This document shows positions 19,910 through 29,905 of a DNA stretch of 64,000 bases, piece by piece. Position 1 is the first letter of the stretch. Each line of letters starts with the position of its first letter. The position numbers and the translations under genes are program-made. The notes under the pieces were generated by a model that worked only from the letters and a program-made list of their open reading frames with translations, was not told the DNA's origin and did not search any database. The stretch is from the NCBI RefSeq assembly GCF_001758785.1, contig NZ_LROM01000125.1, positions 1 to 64,000 on the forward strand, given 5' to 3'. This DNA is from Duganella phyllosphaerae. GTDB taxonomy: Bacteria > Pseudomonadota > Gammaproteobacteria > Burkholderiales > Burkholderiaceae_D.

Positions 19910-21288
19910 ACACGTCGCTCCAGTACCGGCTCTCGGCCACCATCGCGCTGGCCGTGGTGCTCATGGCCGGCAGCGCCGCCGTGTTCACCCTGGTCGCCTC
20001 GTGGAACGACGCCCACATCGCCCAGGACAAGCAGCTGCGCCAGATCGCCCACCTGATCGGCCGCCTGCAAACCGGGCCGGTCACGCTGGCCGCCCGCCAG
20101 AAAATCAGCGGCATCACGCTCGACGAGCGCATCGTGGTGCGTTTCCTCAATCCCTCGCCGGGCGAACCCGAGGACTACGATGGCCTGCCGGTATTCTCCA
20201 CGCCGCTGGTCGATGGCCTGCAAACGGTGGACATGGATGCGGACTCGTGGCGCGTGTTCGTGCGCACCGATAACAGCGGCGTGCGGCTGGCGGTGGCCCA
20301 GCAAACGCGCGTGCGCAACGCGGTGGCGGTCAACAACGCCTTGCGGGCCTTGATCCCGTTCGGTTTGCTGGCGGTACTGCTGCCGCTGCTGGTGCACTGG
20401 CTGATCCGCAAGCTGTTCGGCCCCCTGCGCGCGGTGGCCGACGAGGCGGGCCGCCGCTCCCACTACGACCTGCGCCAGCTCGACGCCGCCGGCCTGCCGG
20501 ACGAAGTGCAGCCGCTGGTGGCCGAAATCAACCGCCTGCTCACGCGGGTGGACGCGGCGATGCAAACCCAGCGCCGCTTCGTGGCCGACGCTGCGCACGA
20601 ACTGCGCTCGCCGCTCACCGCCATGTCGCTGCAGACCGAGCGCCTGGCCGCTGCCGACATGCCGGACGAAGCGCGGCGCCGCATGCAAACGCTGGCCGCC
20701 GGCCTGCAGCGCACGCGCGTGATGCTCGACCAACTGCTGGCGCTGGCCCGCTCGCAGCAGGGTGCGCCCGACAGCACGGCGCCAAGCCCGGTATCGTTAC
20801 AACAGGTGGTGCGCGCCGTGATCGAAGACCTGTATCCGCTGGCCGAGCAGCGCGGCATCGACCTCGGCGTGCTCAGCACCGATGACGCGCTGGTGGCGGC
20901 TGCGCCGCTGGACTTGCACATGCTGGTGAAGAACCTGGTCGATAACGCGCTGCGCTATACGCCACACGGGGGGCGGGTCGATGTATCGTTCTGCAGCCAC
21001 GCGGGCGGAGTGGACTTGATTGTCGATGACAGCGGCCCCGGCATCCCCAAGCCCGAGCGCGAACGGGTATTCCACGCCTTTTATCGCATCTTGGGCAGCA
21101 GTGAGACCACCGGCTCCGGACTGGGGCTGGCGATCGTGAAGGCGGTGGCCGACAAGGCGGGCGCCACCGTCACGTTCGATACGGCGCCGTTGTCGTCCAC
21201 GGGACTGCGGGTGGTGGTGGCGTTCCCGGCGCCTTTGTCGATAATGGCGACCGACATCAGGCGTCTGCCATCGTCCCCGGCAGCTTGA
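19906..21288 (+). CDS. Two-component sensor histidine kinase, QseC-like
   Basis: This is an inner-membrane kinase of 460 residues. A first transmembrane helix (about 10-32), a periplasmic sensor region of about 120 residues and a second transmembrane helix (about 145-165) are followed by a HAMP-like linker. HisKA has AAHELRSPLTA and the ATPase domain ends in GSGLGLAIVKAVADKAG. The arrangement, with short QseC-like sensory domain and QseB-like partner, argues for the QseBC/PmrAB branch; the signal is unknown. The 3' end overlaps the convergent chemoreceptor gene by 32 bases. Confidence 0.87.
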   Translation: MNTSLQYRLSATIALAVVLMAGSAAVFTLVASWNDAHIAQDKQLRQIAHLIGRLQTGPVTLAARQKISGITLDERIVVRFLNPSPGEPEDYDGLPVFSTPLVDGLQTVDMDADSWRVFVRTDNSGVRLAVAQQTRVRNAVAVNNALRALIPFGLLAVLLPLLVHWLIRKLFGPLRAVADEAGRRSHYDLRQLDAAGLPDEVQPLVAEINRLLTRVDAAMQTQRRFVADAAHELRSPLTAMSLQTERLAAADMPDEARRRMQTLAAGLQRTRVMLDQLLALARSQQGAPDSTAPSPVSLQQVVRAVIEDLYPLAEQRGIDLGVLSTDDALVAAAPLDLHMLVKNLVDNALRYTPHGGRVDVSFCSHAGGVDLIVDDSGPGIPKPERERVFHAFYRILGSSETTGSGLGLAIVKAVADKAGATVTFDTAPLSSTGLRVVVAFPAPLSIMATDIRRLPSSPAA

Positions 21289-22843
21289 ACACGCTCACCG
21301 CCTCGGTCAGCGCCGCCGCCTGTTGCTGCAGCGCGTCGGCCGCCGCTGCCGCTTCTTCCACCAGCGCGGCGTTCTGCTGCGTGACGCCATCCATGTGACT
21401 GATGGCAGAGCTGATCTGGGCGATGCCCTCGGTCTGCTCCTGGCCCGCCACCGTGATCTCGGCGATCACAGAGGTGACCCGCTGCACACTGGCCACCACG
21501 TCGCCCATGGTGGCCCCAGCCACGCTTGCCAGTTCGCTGCCGGAGGCGATGCGGCTTACCGAGTCGTTGATCAGCGCCTTGATTTCCTGCGCCGCCGTGG
21601 CCGAGCGCTGCGCCAGGTTGCGCACCTCGGTGGCCACTACCGCGAAGCCGCGTCCCTGTTCGCCGGCGCGCGCCGCTTCCACCGCCGCGTTCAGCGCCAG
21701 GATATTGGTCTGGAACGCGATGCCGTCGATGGTGCCGATGATGTCGACGATCTTGCTCGACGAGGCGCTGATCGCCGTCATGGTGGAGACCATCTGCGCC
21801 ACCGCCTGGCCACCCTTGACAGCGATGGCCGAGGCGCTGTCGGCCAGTTCGCCGGCCTGGTTGGCGTTGTCGTTGTTCTGCTTGACCGTGCTGGTCAGCT
21901 CCACCATCGAGGCGGCGGTTTGCTCCAGCGCGCCGGCCTGCTGTTCGGTGCGCGAGGACAAGTCGAGATTGCCGCTGGCGATTTCGGTCGATGCTGCGTG
22001 GATCGCCACGGTGCCGTCGCGCACCCGGCCCACGATGCCCGACAGGTTGCCCTGCATCTGGCGCAGCGCTTGCAGCAGGTCGCCGATTTCGTCGGTGGTG
22101 TCCGAGCGTACCTCGGTGCGCAAGTCGCCGGCGGCGACCGTCTGGGCCACCGCCACCGCCGCATACAGGGGCAGGGTGATGCTGCGGATTAGCCACAGCA
22201 CCGTCACCGAACCAATGACCAGCACCAGCCCGAGCGCGAGGGCGATCGTCAGCGTGGCGCGCTGGTGCGCCGCTGCATTGTCAGCTTCGATCTGCTGCGC
22301 CACGTCTTGCGCCTGCTGGCCGATGTAGGCGACGATGTCGTCGATCTTGCGGGTCGGTTCGCGGTCGGCGCCCTTGACCAGCGCATCGACCTTGTCGGCG
22401 GAGGTGGCCTGCGCCGGGTCGAATTGTTCGAGGGCCTTCAGGTAACGGGCGGTCAGCCCTTCCTGGGTGCGCAGCGCGTCGTTCACCATGGGCGTGGCGA
22501 TGGCCAGCTGGTCGAGCATGGTGGCCAGGCGCGCCAGGTCGGCGCGGGTGGCGTCGCCGCCCTTGATGAAGGCGGCGCGGTATTTGTCCAGCGTTTCCTG
22601 GTCGTCGCCGCGCACCAGGATATTTTTCCATTCCTGGATCTGGATCTTGAATTCCACCTGGGCGCTGCGCGCGGTGTCGCTGGCCTGGCCCATGGCCCCC
22701 AGGCGCACCATGGCTGCACTGGCGCGGGTGTTGCCCGCGTCGAGCGCGCGCCAGCCGACGAAGCCAACGATCAGCAAAGCGAAGAAGAAAAGCGCCGCCA
22801 GCAGGCCGAGCCGGACACCAATTTTGAGATTGCCGAGTTTCAC
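21257..22843 (-). CDS. Methyl-accepting chemotaxis protein
   Basis: This is an inner-membrane chemoreceptor of 528 residues. Transmembrane helix 1 is at about residues 10-30. A four-helix-bundle type periplasmic domain lies at about 35-185, followed by transmembrane helix 2 (about 190-212) and HAMP. The cytoplasmic hairpin has the invariant tip (GIAFQTNILALNAAVEAARA). The tail lacks the NWETF-like pentapeptide that recruits CheR, so adaptation may depend on other receptors. A GTG at 22843 with GGG ahead is the best start, since the frame runs open much further upstream through non-homologous sequence. No che genes are nearby. Confidence 0.88.
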   Translation of the reverse strand: MKLGNLKIGVRLGLLAALFFFALLIVGFVGWRALDAGNTRASAAMVRLGAMGQASDTARSAQVEFKIQIQEWKNILVRGDDQETLDKYRAAFIKGGDATRADLARLATMLDQLAIATPMVNDALRTQEGLTARYLKALEQFDPAQATSADKVDALVKGADREPTRKIDDIVAYIGQQAQDVAQQIEADNAAAHQRATLTIALALGLVLVIGSVTVLWLIRSITLPLYAAVAVAQTVAAGDLRTEVRSDTTDEIGDLLQALRQMQGNLSGIVGRVRDGTVAIHAASTEIASGNLDLSSRTEQQAGALEQTAASMVELTSTVKQNNDNANQAGELADSASAIAVKGGQAVAQMVSTMTAISASSSKIVDIIGTIDGIAFQTNILALNAAVEAARAGEQGRGFAVVATEVRNLAQRSATAAQEIKALINDSVSRIASGSELASVAGATMGDVVASVQRVTSVIAEITVAGQEQTEGIAQISSAISHMDGVTQQNAALVEEAAAAADALQQQAAALTEAVSVFKLPGTMADA

Positions 22844-23093
22844 AGGTACACCCTTGGTCAACAGTGAAATGCGTTCCTGCCAGGCGAAGTCCGGATGCAG
22901 GGCCGACGGGCGGCCTGTCATTCCGCGCCGCACCGGGCTGGCCGGGGCGGCAGTCAAGAGATCTTGCGGGGAACGTGAATGGCGGCGGGGATGGGGCCGC
23001 GAAAGAAGCCGCAGTTGCGTCAGAGCGGCATTGCGTGATTCTATCTCATTTCCACATGGAAAGCCTATGCAGCTGTGTCCGTCACGCGACGCT
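22844..23093. other. Intergenic stretch without recognisable features
   Basis: These 250 bases separate the PAS kinase (3' end) from the chemoreceptor start. I see no gene, clear terminator or palindrome. It presumably holds the chemoreceptor promoter. Confidence 0.5.
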
Positions 23094-24254
23094 TTATCCG
23101 GCAGGGCCGGCCAACAGCGGCAGCACCACCGTGAAGCGGGCTCCCGTGCCGGCGCCATCGCTGTGCGCCGTCACTTCACCGCCGTGCAGTTCGACCAGTC
23201 CTTTGACCAGCGACAGCCCGATGCCGAGCCCGCCCTGTGCGCGGTCGAGGCCAGGCGCCAGTTGCAGGAATTTTTCAAACACCAGTGCCAGCTGGTCGGG
23301 CGCAATGCCGATGCCGGTATCGCTGACCTCGATCGCTATCCTGCCGTCGCGGATGCCCGCCTGCAGCACGATGGCGGCGCCGACCGGACTGTATTTTCTG
23401 GCGTTGTTGAGCAGGTTGGCGACGATCTGGGTCAGCCGCACCTGGTCGAACCTGGCCCACAGCGGCTGCGCCGGCAGGTTGGCGGTGGCATGCTGTCCGG
23501 CCGCCTGCATGGCCGGCAGCGCGTCGTCGAAGGCATCGCGCAAGGTGGGCACGATATCGGCCACCGCCATGGTCAGCGACACCTTGCCCTGGCCGATCTG
23601 CGCGACGTTGAGCAAGTCGTCCACCAGCCGATTGATGCGGGCAATCTGCCGGACCAGGATCTCGGCCGGACGGTCGCTGGCGTTGGTGGCCTGGGCGCGC
23701 AGCCTGAGGATCTCGCTGACGTTGAGCATCGAGGCCAGCGGGTTGCGCAGCTCGTGGGCCAGCGTGGCCAGGAATTCATCCTTGTAGCGGTGCTGGAGCG
23801 ACAACGCCGCATTGGCGTCGCGCAGTTGCGCCTGCGCTTGCGCCAGCTCGGCGGTTGCAGCTTCGGCCCGCTCCCGCTCGGCGCGCAGTTCGCGCTCGTA
23901 CAATTTCCGGTCGGTGGCGATCAGCAGGGCGATTTCGTCGTGGATGACGCCGTCGCGCTGGCGCCGGATGGCGCTGAGCATCATCGGGATGCGGCGCCGC
24001 TGCTGGTCGAGCAGGTCCAGTTGCACCTCCGAGACCGATCCCTGCATTTGCAGCAGCGGTGTCCAGTGGGTTTGCAAAAATACCCGGGCGCCCATGGGCA
24101 TCAGTTCGGAGAAGCGCTTTGATCCCACCAGTTCGGCCGGTTCGTAGCCCAGCCAGCGGCACACGGTCAGGTTGGCGCGCACGATGGTGCCGTCGACGTC
24201 GGCAAACAGCAACCCGCACGGCGCGTCGTCCCAGACGTCTGGCGCCGCTGTCAT
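23094..24254 (-). CDS. PAS-domain histidine kinase coupled to an RsbQ-like hydrolase
   Basis: This is a soluble 386-residue kinase. A PAS domain fills residues about 8-115 (CGLLFADVDGTIVRAN, FSELMPMGARVFLQTHW), a coiled coil about 118-152, HisKA about 155-225 with H167 (LAHELRNPLAS), and the ATPase domain ends in GGLGIGLSLVKGLVELHGG. There is no receiver domain and no cognate regulator next door. ATG at 24254 overlaps the stop of the upstream hydrolase by four bases, so the two are made together. The PAS sequence resembles those found with RsbQ-type hydrolases. The ligand is presumably a product of the hydrolase; that is inference from Bacillus RsbQ-RsbP. Confidence 0.82.
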   Translation of the reverse strand: MTAAPDVWDDAPCGLLFADVDGTIVRANLTVCRWLGYEPAELVGSKRFSELMPMGARVFLQTHWTPLLQMQGSVSEVQLDLLDQQRRRIPMMLSAIRRQRDGVIHDEIALLIATDRKLYERELRAERERAEAATAELAQAQAQLRDANAALSLQHRYKDEFLATLAHELRNPLASMLNVSEILRLRAQATNASDRPAEILVRQIARINRLVDDLLNVAQIGQGKVSLTMAVADIVPTLRDAFDDALPAMQAAGQHATANLPAQPLWARFDQVRLTQIVANLLNNARKYSPVGAAIVLQAGIRDGRIAIEVSDTGIGIAPDQLALVFEKFLQLAPGLDRAQGGLGIGLSLVKGLVELHGGEVTAHSDGAGTGARFTVVLPLLAGPAG

Positions 24255-25078
24255 TGTGCTGGTGCTGGTGCCGGGGCAGGGGCGTCGAGGAAGGCCTGCA
24301 TGGCGGCGATACTGGCGTCGGGCGCGCTCAGGTGGGGGCAATGGCCGTGGTTGGCGATCACCACCAGCGTGCTGTCGCGCATGGCGCGGTGCATGAAGGC
24401 GCCCACTTCCATCGGTGCGATGAGGTCGTCGCTGCATTGCATGATCAGCGCCGGCGTGGTCGAACGGGCAAAATCGGCGCGGTGGTCCGATAAGAAAGTG
24501 ACCCGCGCGAAATGCTTGGCAATTGCCGGATCGGTGCGGCAAAAGCTGTTGGTCAGTTCCTCGGCCAGGTGCGGTTGATCGGGCGCCCCCATGATGGCCG
24601 GCGCCATGGTGCTGGACCAGCCGAGATAGTTAGCCTGCATGGTGTCGAGCAGGTCGGCGATGTCGTCCTCGGAAAAGCCGCCGCGGTAGTCGCCGTCGTC
24701 GATATAGCGCGGCGACGGGCCGACCAGGATCTGCGCCGCAAATTTTTCGGGCGCCAGGTTGGCAGCGAGTACGCCGATGGTGGCGCTGACCGAATGGCCC
24801 ACGAAGATCACGGGACCGCTGGCATAGGCATCGATCAGCTCGAGCAGGTCGTCGGCGTAGCCTTGCAGCGAGCTGTATTTCTGGCGGTCGTACGCCGCCA
24901 GGTCGGAGCCGCCGCTGCCCACCAGGTCGAACAGGATAACGCGGTAGCGGCCGGCGAACTCGGGCGCCAGGTGGCGCCACATGCTCTGGTCGCAGCCGAA
25001 GCCATGGGCCATGATCATGGTGGGCAGGCCATCGCCGTCACCGATGATCCTGACGTTGTTCCTGGTGTTTAAGTTCAT
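24251..25078 (-). CDS. RsbQ-like alpha/beta hydrolase
   Basis: This is a 275-residue alpha/beta hydrolase with very close motif agreement to Bacillus RsbQ: HGFGCDQSMW, RVILFDLVGSGGSD, the FCRTDP segment and HGHCPHLS. The triad is S96 (GHSVSA), D218 (CSDDLIAP) and H246 (NHGHCPH). S96 has the same residue number as in RsbQ, as I remember that sequence. Family knowledge: RsbQ makes or delivers a small hydrophobic ligand for the PAS domain of the phosphatase RsbP, and the fold is shared with plant strigolactone/karrikin receptors. Here the partner is a histidine kinase, translationally coupled (ATGA). The start at 25078 matches the RsbQ N-terminus; 25111 is possible. An Ala/Pro tail ends the protein. 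Confidence 0.85.
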   Translation of the reverse strand: MNLNTRNNVRIIGDGDGLPTMIMAHGFGCDQSMWRHLAPEFAGRYRVILFDLVGSGGSDLAAYDRQKYSSLQGYADDLLELIDAYASGPVIFVGHSVSATIGVLAANLAPEKFAAQILVGPSPRYIDDGDYRGGFSEDDIADLLDTMQANYLGWSSTMAPAIMGAPDQPHLAEELTNSFCRTDPAIAKHFARVTFLSDHRADFARSTTPALIMQCSDDLIAPMEVGAFMHRAMRDSTLVVIANHGHCPHLSAPDASIAAMQAFLDAPAPAPAPAQ

Positions 25079-25225
25079 GTGGCGGCGCTGGACTGTTGAA
25101 ATTATGTCCATTATATAGCGGGATGCAAGTGACGATCGCGCACGCGTGGCGGCCAGGCGACACTACAAGGGCGGCTGGGAGCGAACGCTGTGGTTCGTCG
25201 TTGGCTTGCCCTCTGAAACGCACGG

Positions 25226-25858
<633 letters not shown>

Positions 25859-26023
25859 GGGATGCTCCTTTCAGGTCGTGGCGGTGCGCGGTTGCGACAC
25901 CGGGTGGGGTGCAATCTTTGCATTCCCACATCGACAATAACAGAATCGTCCAGGCCTTGCCGCCAACGGGAGCGCGGGTGGCGCATGGTAAGATCGGCGC
26001 GACTATTTACGTGGAGTTCGGCA

Positions 26024-28030
26024 ATGGTATCCAACAGCGCGCCCGGTTTGCCGGCGTTTCTCGATGGCGGCGGCGAAATGGGCATGCTCACGCGCGACCA
26101 TGAGTGGCATGATCACCCCCTGGGTCCGCCCGCCGGCTGGCCGTCGCTGCTCAAGTCCACCCTGCGGCTGATTCTTACGAGCAACCACCCGATGATGATC
26201 TGGTGGGGCGACGACCTGCACCAGTTCTACAACGACGCCTATCGCCGCACCCTGGCCGACGATCGCCACCCGGCCGCATTGGGGCAGCGCTGCCGCGACT
26301 GCTGGGCCGAGGTATGGCATGGCATCGAGCCTGAAATCGACTACGTCATGGCCGGCAAGGGCGCCACCTGGCACGAGAACGCGCTGGTATCGCTCACCCG
26401 CAACGGCAAGCGCGAAGAGATGTACTGGACCTATGGTTACAGCCCGATCCAGGACGAGGCGTGCGTGCGCGGCGTGCTGGTGGTGTGCGCCGACGTCACC
26501 GAGGACATGCGCACCAGCCAGCTGCTCAAGCAGTCGTACGTGACGGTGATCGAATCGATGGACGAAGGCCTGGCCGTGATCCGCATCGTGCTCGATGACG
26601 CCGGCGTGCCGGTGGATTACCGCTTTCTCGAGGTGAACCCGTCGTTCGAGCGCCAGACCGGCCTGGTCGACGTGGTGGGAAAAACCGCGCGCCAATTGGT
26701 GCCCGACCTCGAGGATCGCTGGTTCCAGATTTACGGCAAGGTGGCCCTGACCGGCGAGCCGGTGCGCTTTCTGGAAGGGTCCGAGCCGATGAACCGCTGG
26801 TTCGAGGTGTATGCCACGCCGGTGGGGCCGAAGGAAGGCCTGCTGGTGGCGTTGATGTTCCGCGACGTGACCGACCGCACCCGCGCCGAACAGGCGCTGC
26901 GCACCGCCGACCGCCGCAAGGATGAATTCCTGGCCATGCTCGCGCACGAGCTGCGCAACCCGCTGGCGCCCATCTCGGCCGCCGCCGAAATGCTGCAACA
27001 GCCGGGCGCCGATGCGGCGCTGGTGCAGAGTGCCAGCGCCGTGATCGGGCGCCAGGTGCGCCACATCACGGGCCTGATCGACGACCTGCTCGATGTCTCG
27101 CGCGTCACGCGCGGCATGATCCCGCTCAACGCCAGCGCCATCGACGTGCGGCGCGTGGTGGCCGACGCCATCGAACAGGTACGCCCGCTGATCGACAGCC
27201 ACGGCCACCGCCTCACCGTCAGCACGCCGCCCGCGCCCGCGCTGGTGATGGGCGACGCCAAGCGCCTGGTGCAGGTGCTGGCCAACCTGCTGAGCAACTC
27301 GGTCAAGTACACGCCCGGTGGCGGCGACATCATGCTGCGCCTGGACACCGGCGCCGACCAGGTCAAACTTGCGGTGATCGACAACGGCATCGGCATGACG
27401 GCCGACGTGCTGGCCCACGCGTTCGACCTGTTCGTGCAGGCCGAGCGCGAAACCGACCGCTCGCAGGGCGGCCTTGGCATCGGCCTGGCGCTGGTGAAAA
27501 GCCTGGTGGAACTGCATGGCGGCAGCGTCCTCGCGCAGAGTGCGGGACTGGGGCAGGGCAGCCGCTTCACCATCACGCTGCCGCAGATCGCTTGCGCACC
27601 GGCGCCGGTGCCCGTCCCGCTGGCCGACGAGCATGCAGCGCCAGCCGCGCCGCTCGCTGCAACCGGCACCGCGCTGCGCGCCATGGTCGTGGACGACAAC
27701 GAGGACGCCGCCGCCATGCTGGCCATGTTCCTGGAAATCCACGGCCACCAGGTGCTGACCGAGGACGACCCGGCGCGCGTGGTGGAACACGCGCTGGTGT
27801 TCCGGCCGCACGTGTGCCTGCTCGACATCGGTCTGCCCGGCATGGACGGCTACGAACTGGCGCGCCGCCTGCGCGCCACGCCCGGCCTCGATGGCGTGGT
27901 GCTGATCGCGGTGACCGGCTACGGCGACGAGCAGGCCAGACAGCAAGCCACCGCCGCCGGCTTCGATCATCACTTCGTCAAACCGGTCGATCCGGCCAGG
28001 CTGGTGGCGCTGGTGGGCACACTGGCCTGA
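26024..28030 (+). CDS. PAS-PAS hybrid histidine kinase with C-terminal receiver
   Basis: This is a soluble kinase of 668 residues. The N-terminal PAS resembles that of the kinase at 9840 (HPLGPPAGWP, DDLHQFYNDAYR), a second PAS lies at about 170-280, then come HisKA with H308 (LAHELRNPLAP), the ATPase domain ending in QGGLGIGLALVKSLVELHGG, and a receiver with D601 (CLLDIGLPGMDG). ATG at 26024 with GGAG nine bases ahead is preferred over an open frame from 25862 that enters the sodA promoter region. Its C-terminal 400 residues are clearly paralogous to the second half of the 9840 kinase. No Hpt or regulator is adjacent. Confidence 0.85.
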   Translation: MVSNSAPGLPAFLDGGGEMGMLTRDHEWHDHPLGPPAGWPSLLKSTLRLILTSNHPMMIWWGDDLHQFYNDAYRRTLADDRHPAALGQRCRDCWAEVWHGIEPEIDYVMAGKGATWHENALVSLTRNGKREEMYWTYGYSPIQDEACVRGVLVVCADVTEDMRTSQLLKQSYVTVIESMDEGLAVIRIVLDDAGVPVDYRFLEVNPSFERQTGLVDVVGKTARQLVPDLEDRWFQIYGKVALTGEPVRFLEGSEPMNRWFEVYATPVGPKEGLLVALMFRDVTDRTRAEQALRTADRRKDEFLAMLAHELRNPLAPISAAAEMLQQPGADAALVQSASAVIGRQVRHITGLIDDLLDVSRVTRGMIPLNASAIDVRRVVADAIEQVRPLIDSHGHRLTVSTPPAPALVMGDAKRLVQVLANLLSNSVKYTPGGGDIMLRLDTGADQVKLAVIDNGIGMTADVLAHAFDLFVQAERETDRSQGGLGIGLALVKSLVELHGGSVLAQSAGLGQGSRFTITLPQIACAPAPVPVPLADEHAAPAAPLAATGTALRAMVVDDNEDAAAMLAMFLEIHGHQVLTEDDPARVVEHALVFRPHVCLLDIGLPGMDGYELARRLRATPGLDGVVLIAVTGYGDEQARQQATAAGFDHHFVKPVDPARLVALVGTLA

Positions 28031-28222
28031 TCAGCGCGGGGCGTCGCCTCTCGCTAGCTGCCTCAGTGTTCCCAAGTACCCATCCAGCGATTGCCAAAAA
28101 CACGGGCCCCGATTGTTATGCTCGACAGTGCCGACAAAGTTCCGACGTCGTGATCTTGTTAAGAAAAGACTCGCGAGAGGCGGGCCGTCAGGCAACGGCC
28201 ACCGCCCTGGTGAGAATAAGGC

Positions 28223-29755
28223 TTACTTGGTTTGCGTGCCGGAACCAGGCTTGAGCAAGGCATCCGCCCGAGCCAGTTCCGCCTGCGACAGCTGCGGTTT
28301 CACCTCGGCCAGCGCCACGTCGGCTTCGGGGTAGCGCGCCTGTTTGGCCAGGCTGAACCAGACGTAGGCCATCGACAAATCCTTGGCGCCGCCTTCGCCG
28401 TTGCGGGTCATGATGGCCAGGTTGTACATGGCGTCCGGTTGCGCCTGCATGGCGGCGGCGTTGAACAGCTTGCGCGCGGTTTGCAGGTTTTGATCGACCA
28501 CTTCACCCTTGTAGAAGTAGGTGCCCAGCGCGTTTTGCGCGGCCGGTACGCCCTTGATGGCGGCCTCCTTGTAATACACCAGCGCGCGCTTGGGATCGGG
28601 GGCCACGCTCTCGCCGAAGTCGTACATGCGGGCGGCCGCCAGTTGCGCACCCGGATGGCCTTCCTTGGCGCCGGCAGTGAAGTAGGCGCCGGCCAGCTTC
28701 AGGTCCTTCGGTACGTCGTTGCCCTCGTAATAGGCTTTGCCGAGCTGGAATAGCGCAGGGGCGTAGCCCGCTTCGCCCGCTTCCTTCAGGTACTTGACGC
28801 CCTTGTTGACATCCTTGGCGCCGGCAAAGCCGGACAGGTAGGCGCTGCCCAGCATGCCGGTAGCTGGCGTATAGCCGGAGTCGGCCGCCACCTCGTAGAA
28901 CTCGAGGGCCTTGCGCGGATCGCGCTTGACACCGGAGCCCACCATGTACACCTTGGCCAGCGTCATGGCTGCCTCGGCGCGGGTATTCATCAGCTGCGGA
29001 TGCTTGGGGTCGAAGCGCATGCGGTCCTTCGGCCCGAAGCGCTGGTTGACGGCCTTGTCGAGCCAGTAGAGCGCTTGCGTGATGTCGACTTTTTCGCCCT
29101 TGCCTTCGAGGTACATGCGGCCGAGCATCAGGGCCGAGAAATCGTTGCCCAGCTTGCTGTAGTTTTGCTTGAACTGCGACATCGCTTCCACGTAGTCGCC
29201 CTTGTCGTAGGCGTCCAGCGCCAGGTTGAGGGTCTTGTCCTTGCGCGCAATACTGTTGCGGCCGGCGGCAAAGCGGCGGTCGGTGTTCGAGCATTTGACC
29301 GACGGCTCCATCTGGTTGGAGAGCGCGCTGCTGGCGGTCGCATCGGCGCCAGGCATGGTGCTGTCAAATTCGCGACCCATGGTATTCTTGCCGGCAGCAT
29401 CGCCCAGCGGCGAGACGTCGCGGATGGTCTCCACTTCGCTGGACAGGCCGTGGAAGCTGGTGATGTAGTCGATGAAGAGATCGTCTTCATAAGGGTTGTA
29501 GCCGGACATATAGGCGCACGACGAGGCGAACTTGCGGCCCAGCACGCGGCTGTCGGCGGCGATGAACTCGGTCGGATCCTGCATCTTGCGCTTACCTGCC
29601 ACCACCACTTCCTGCCGGGTGGCGAGGTCTGGCGCCGGCGCTTGCTGGGCGCCTGCCGGTAAGCACAGCAATGCGGCGGGCAGCGCGATGACCAGGCCGA
29701 GGCCGAGGCCCAGCGACCGGAACCGACTGCCCGGCGTGCGGGTAGATTGCGACAT
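28223..29755 (-). CDS. Exported Sel1/TPR-repeat protein
   Basis: This is a 510-residue protein with an N-terminal signal peptide (cleavage near GAQQAPAP, residue about 37). About 170 residues without a recognised fold follow. From about residue 200 to the end come Sel1-like repeats of the form A-x-x-x-L-G-x-x-Y-x-x-G (LMLGRMYLEGKGEKVDITQA, LFQLGKAYYEGNDVPKDLKL). Such solenoids scaffold protein contacts in the periplasm or envelope. The start at 29755 has GGAGATATT ahead, and the signal peptide confirms it; the same frame is open for 1.8 kb further upstream without meaning. Divergent from a GAF-EAL gene. Partner unknown. Confidence 0.8.
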   Translation of the reverse strand: MSQSTRTPGSRFRSLGLGLGLVIALPAALLCLPAGAQQAPAPDLATRQEVVVAGKRKMQDPTEFIAADSRVLGRKFASSCAYMSGYNPYEDDLFIDYITSFHGLSSEVETIRDVSPLGDAAGKNTMGREFDSTMPGADATASSALSNQMEPSVKCSNTDRRFAAGRNSIARKDKTLNLALDAYDKGDYVEAMSQFKQNYSKLGNDFSALMLGRMYLEGKGEKVDITQALYWLDKAVNQRFGPKDRMRFDPKHPQLMNTRAEAAMTLAKVYMVGSGVKRDPRKALEFYEVAADSGYTPATGMLGSAYLSGFAGAKDVNKGVKYLKEAGEAGYAPALFQLGKAYYEGNDVPKDLKLAGAYFTAGAKEGHPGAQLAAARMYDFGESVAPDPKRALVYYKEAAIKGVPAAQNALGTYFYKGEVVDQNLQTARKLFNAAAMQAQPDAMYNLAIMTRNGEGGAKDLSMAYVWFSLAKQARYPEADVALAEVKPQLSQAELARADALLKPGSGTQTK

Positions 29756-29905
29756 AATATCTCCATAGTAATTGTTATCGGAAAAATAAATATATCGCTT
29801 TACCTTGCCGCTGTGCGAATCTTTCCGTGAAACAATCATCCCAATGAGCGGGCACGCGCTAAACACCGTTGTAAAAAATATCTTTTTATTGTTTCTGGGA
29901 AATCT

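Noticed and set aside
19247..21288. Naming the pair qseB/qseC outright
   Set aside because: Similarity is to the wider QseBC/PmrAB branch; no sign of signal or targets to justify the symbol.
28046..28181. 9-bp inverted repeat GCCTCTCGC / GCGAGAGGC
   Set aside because: Arms 118 bases apart; a 9-bp match is expected by chance often enough in a region of this size.
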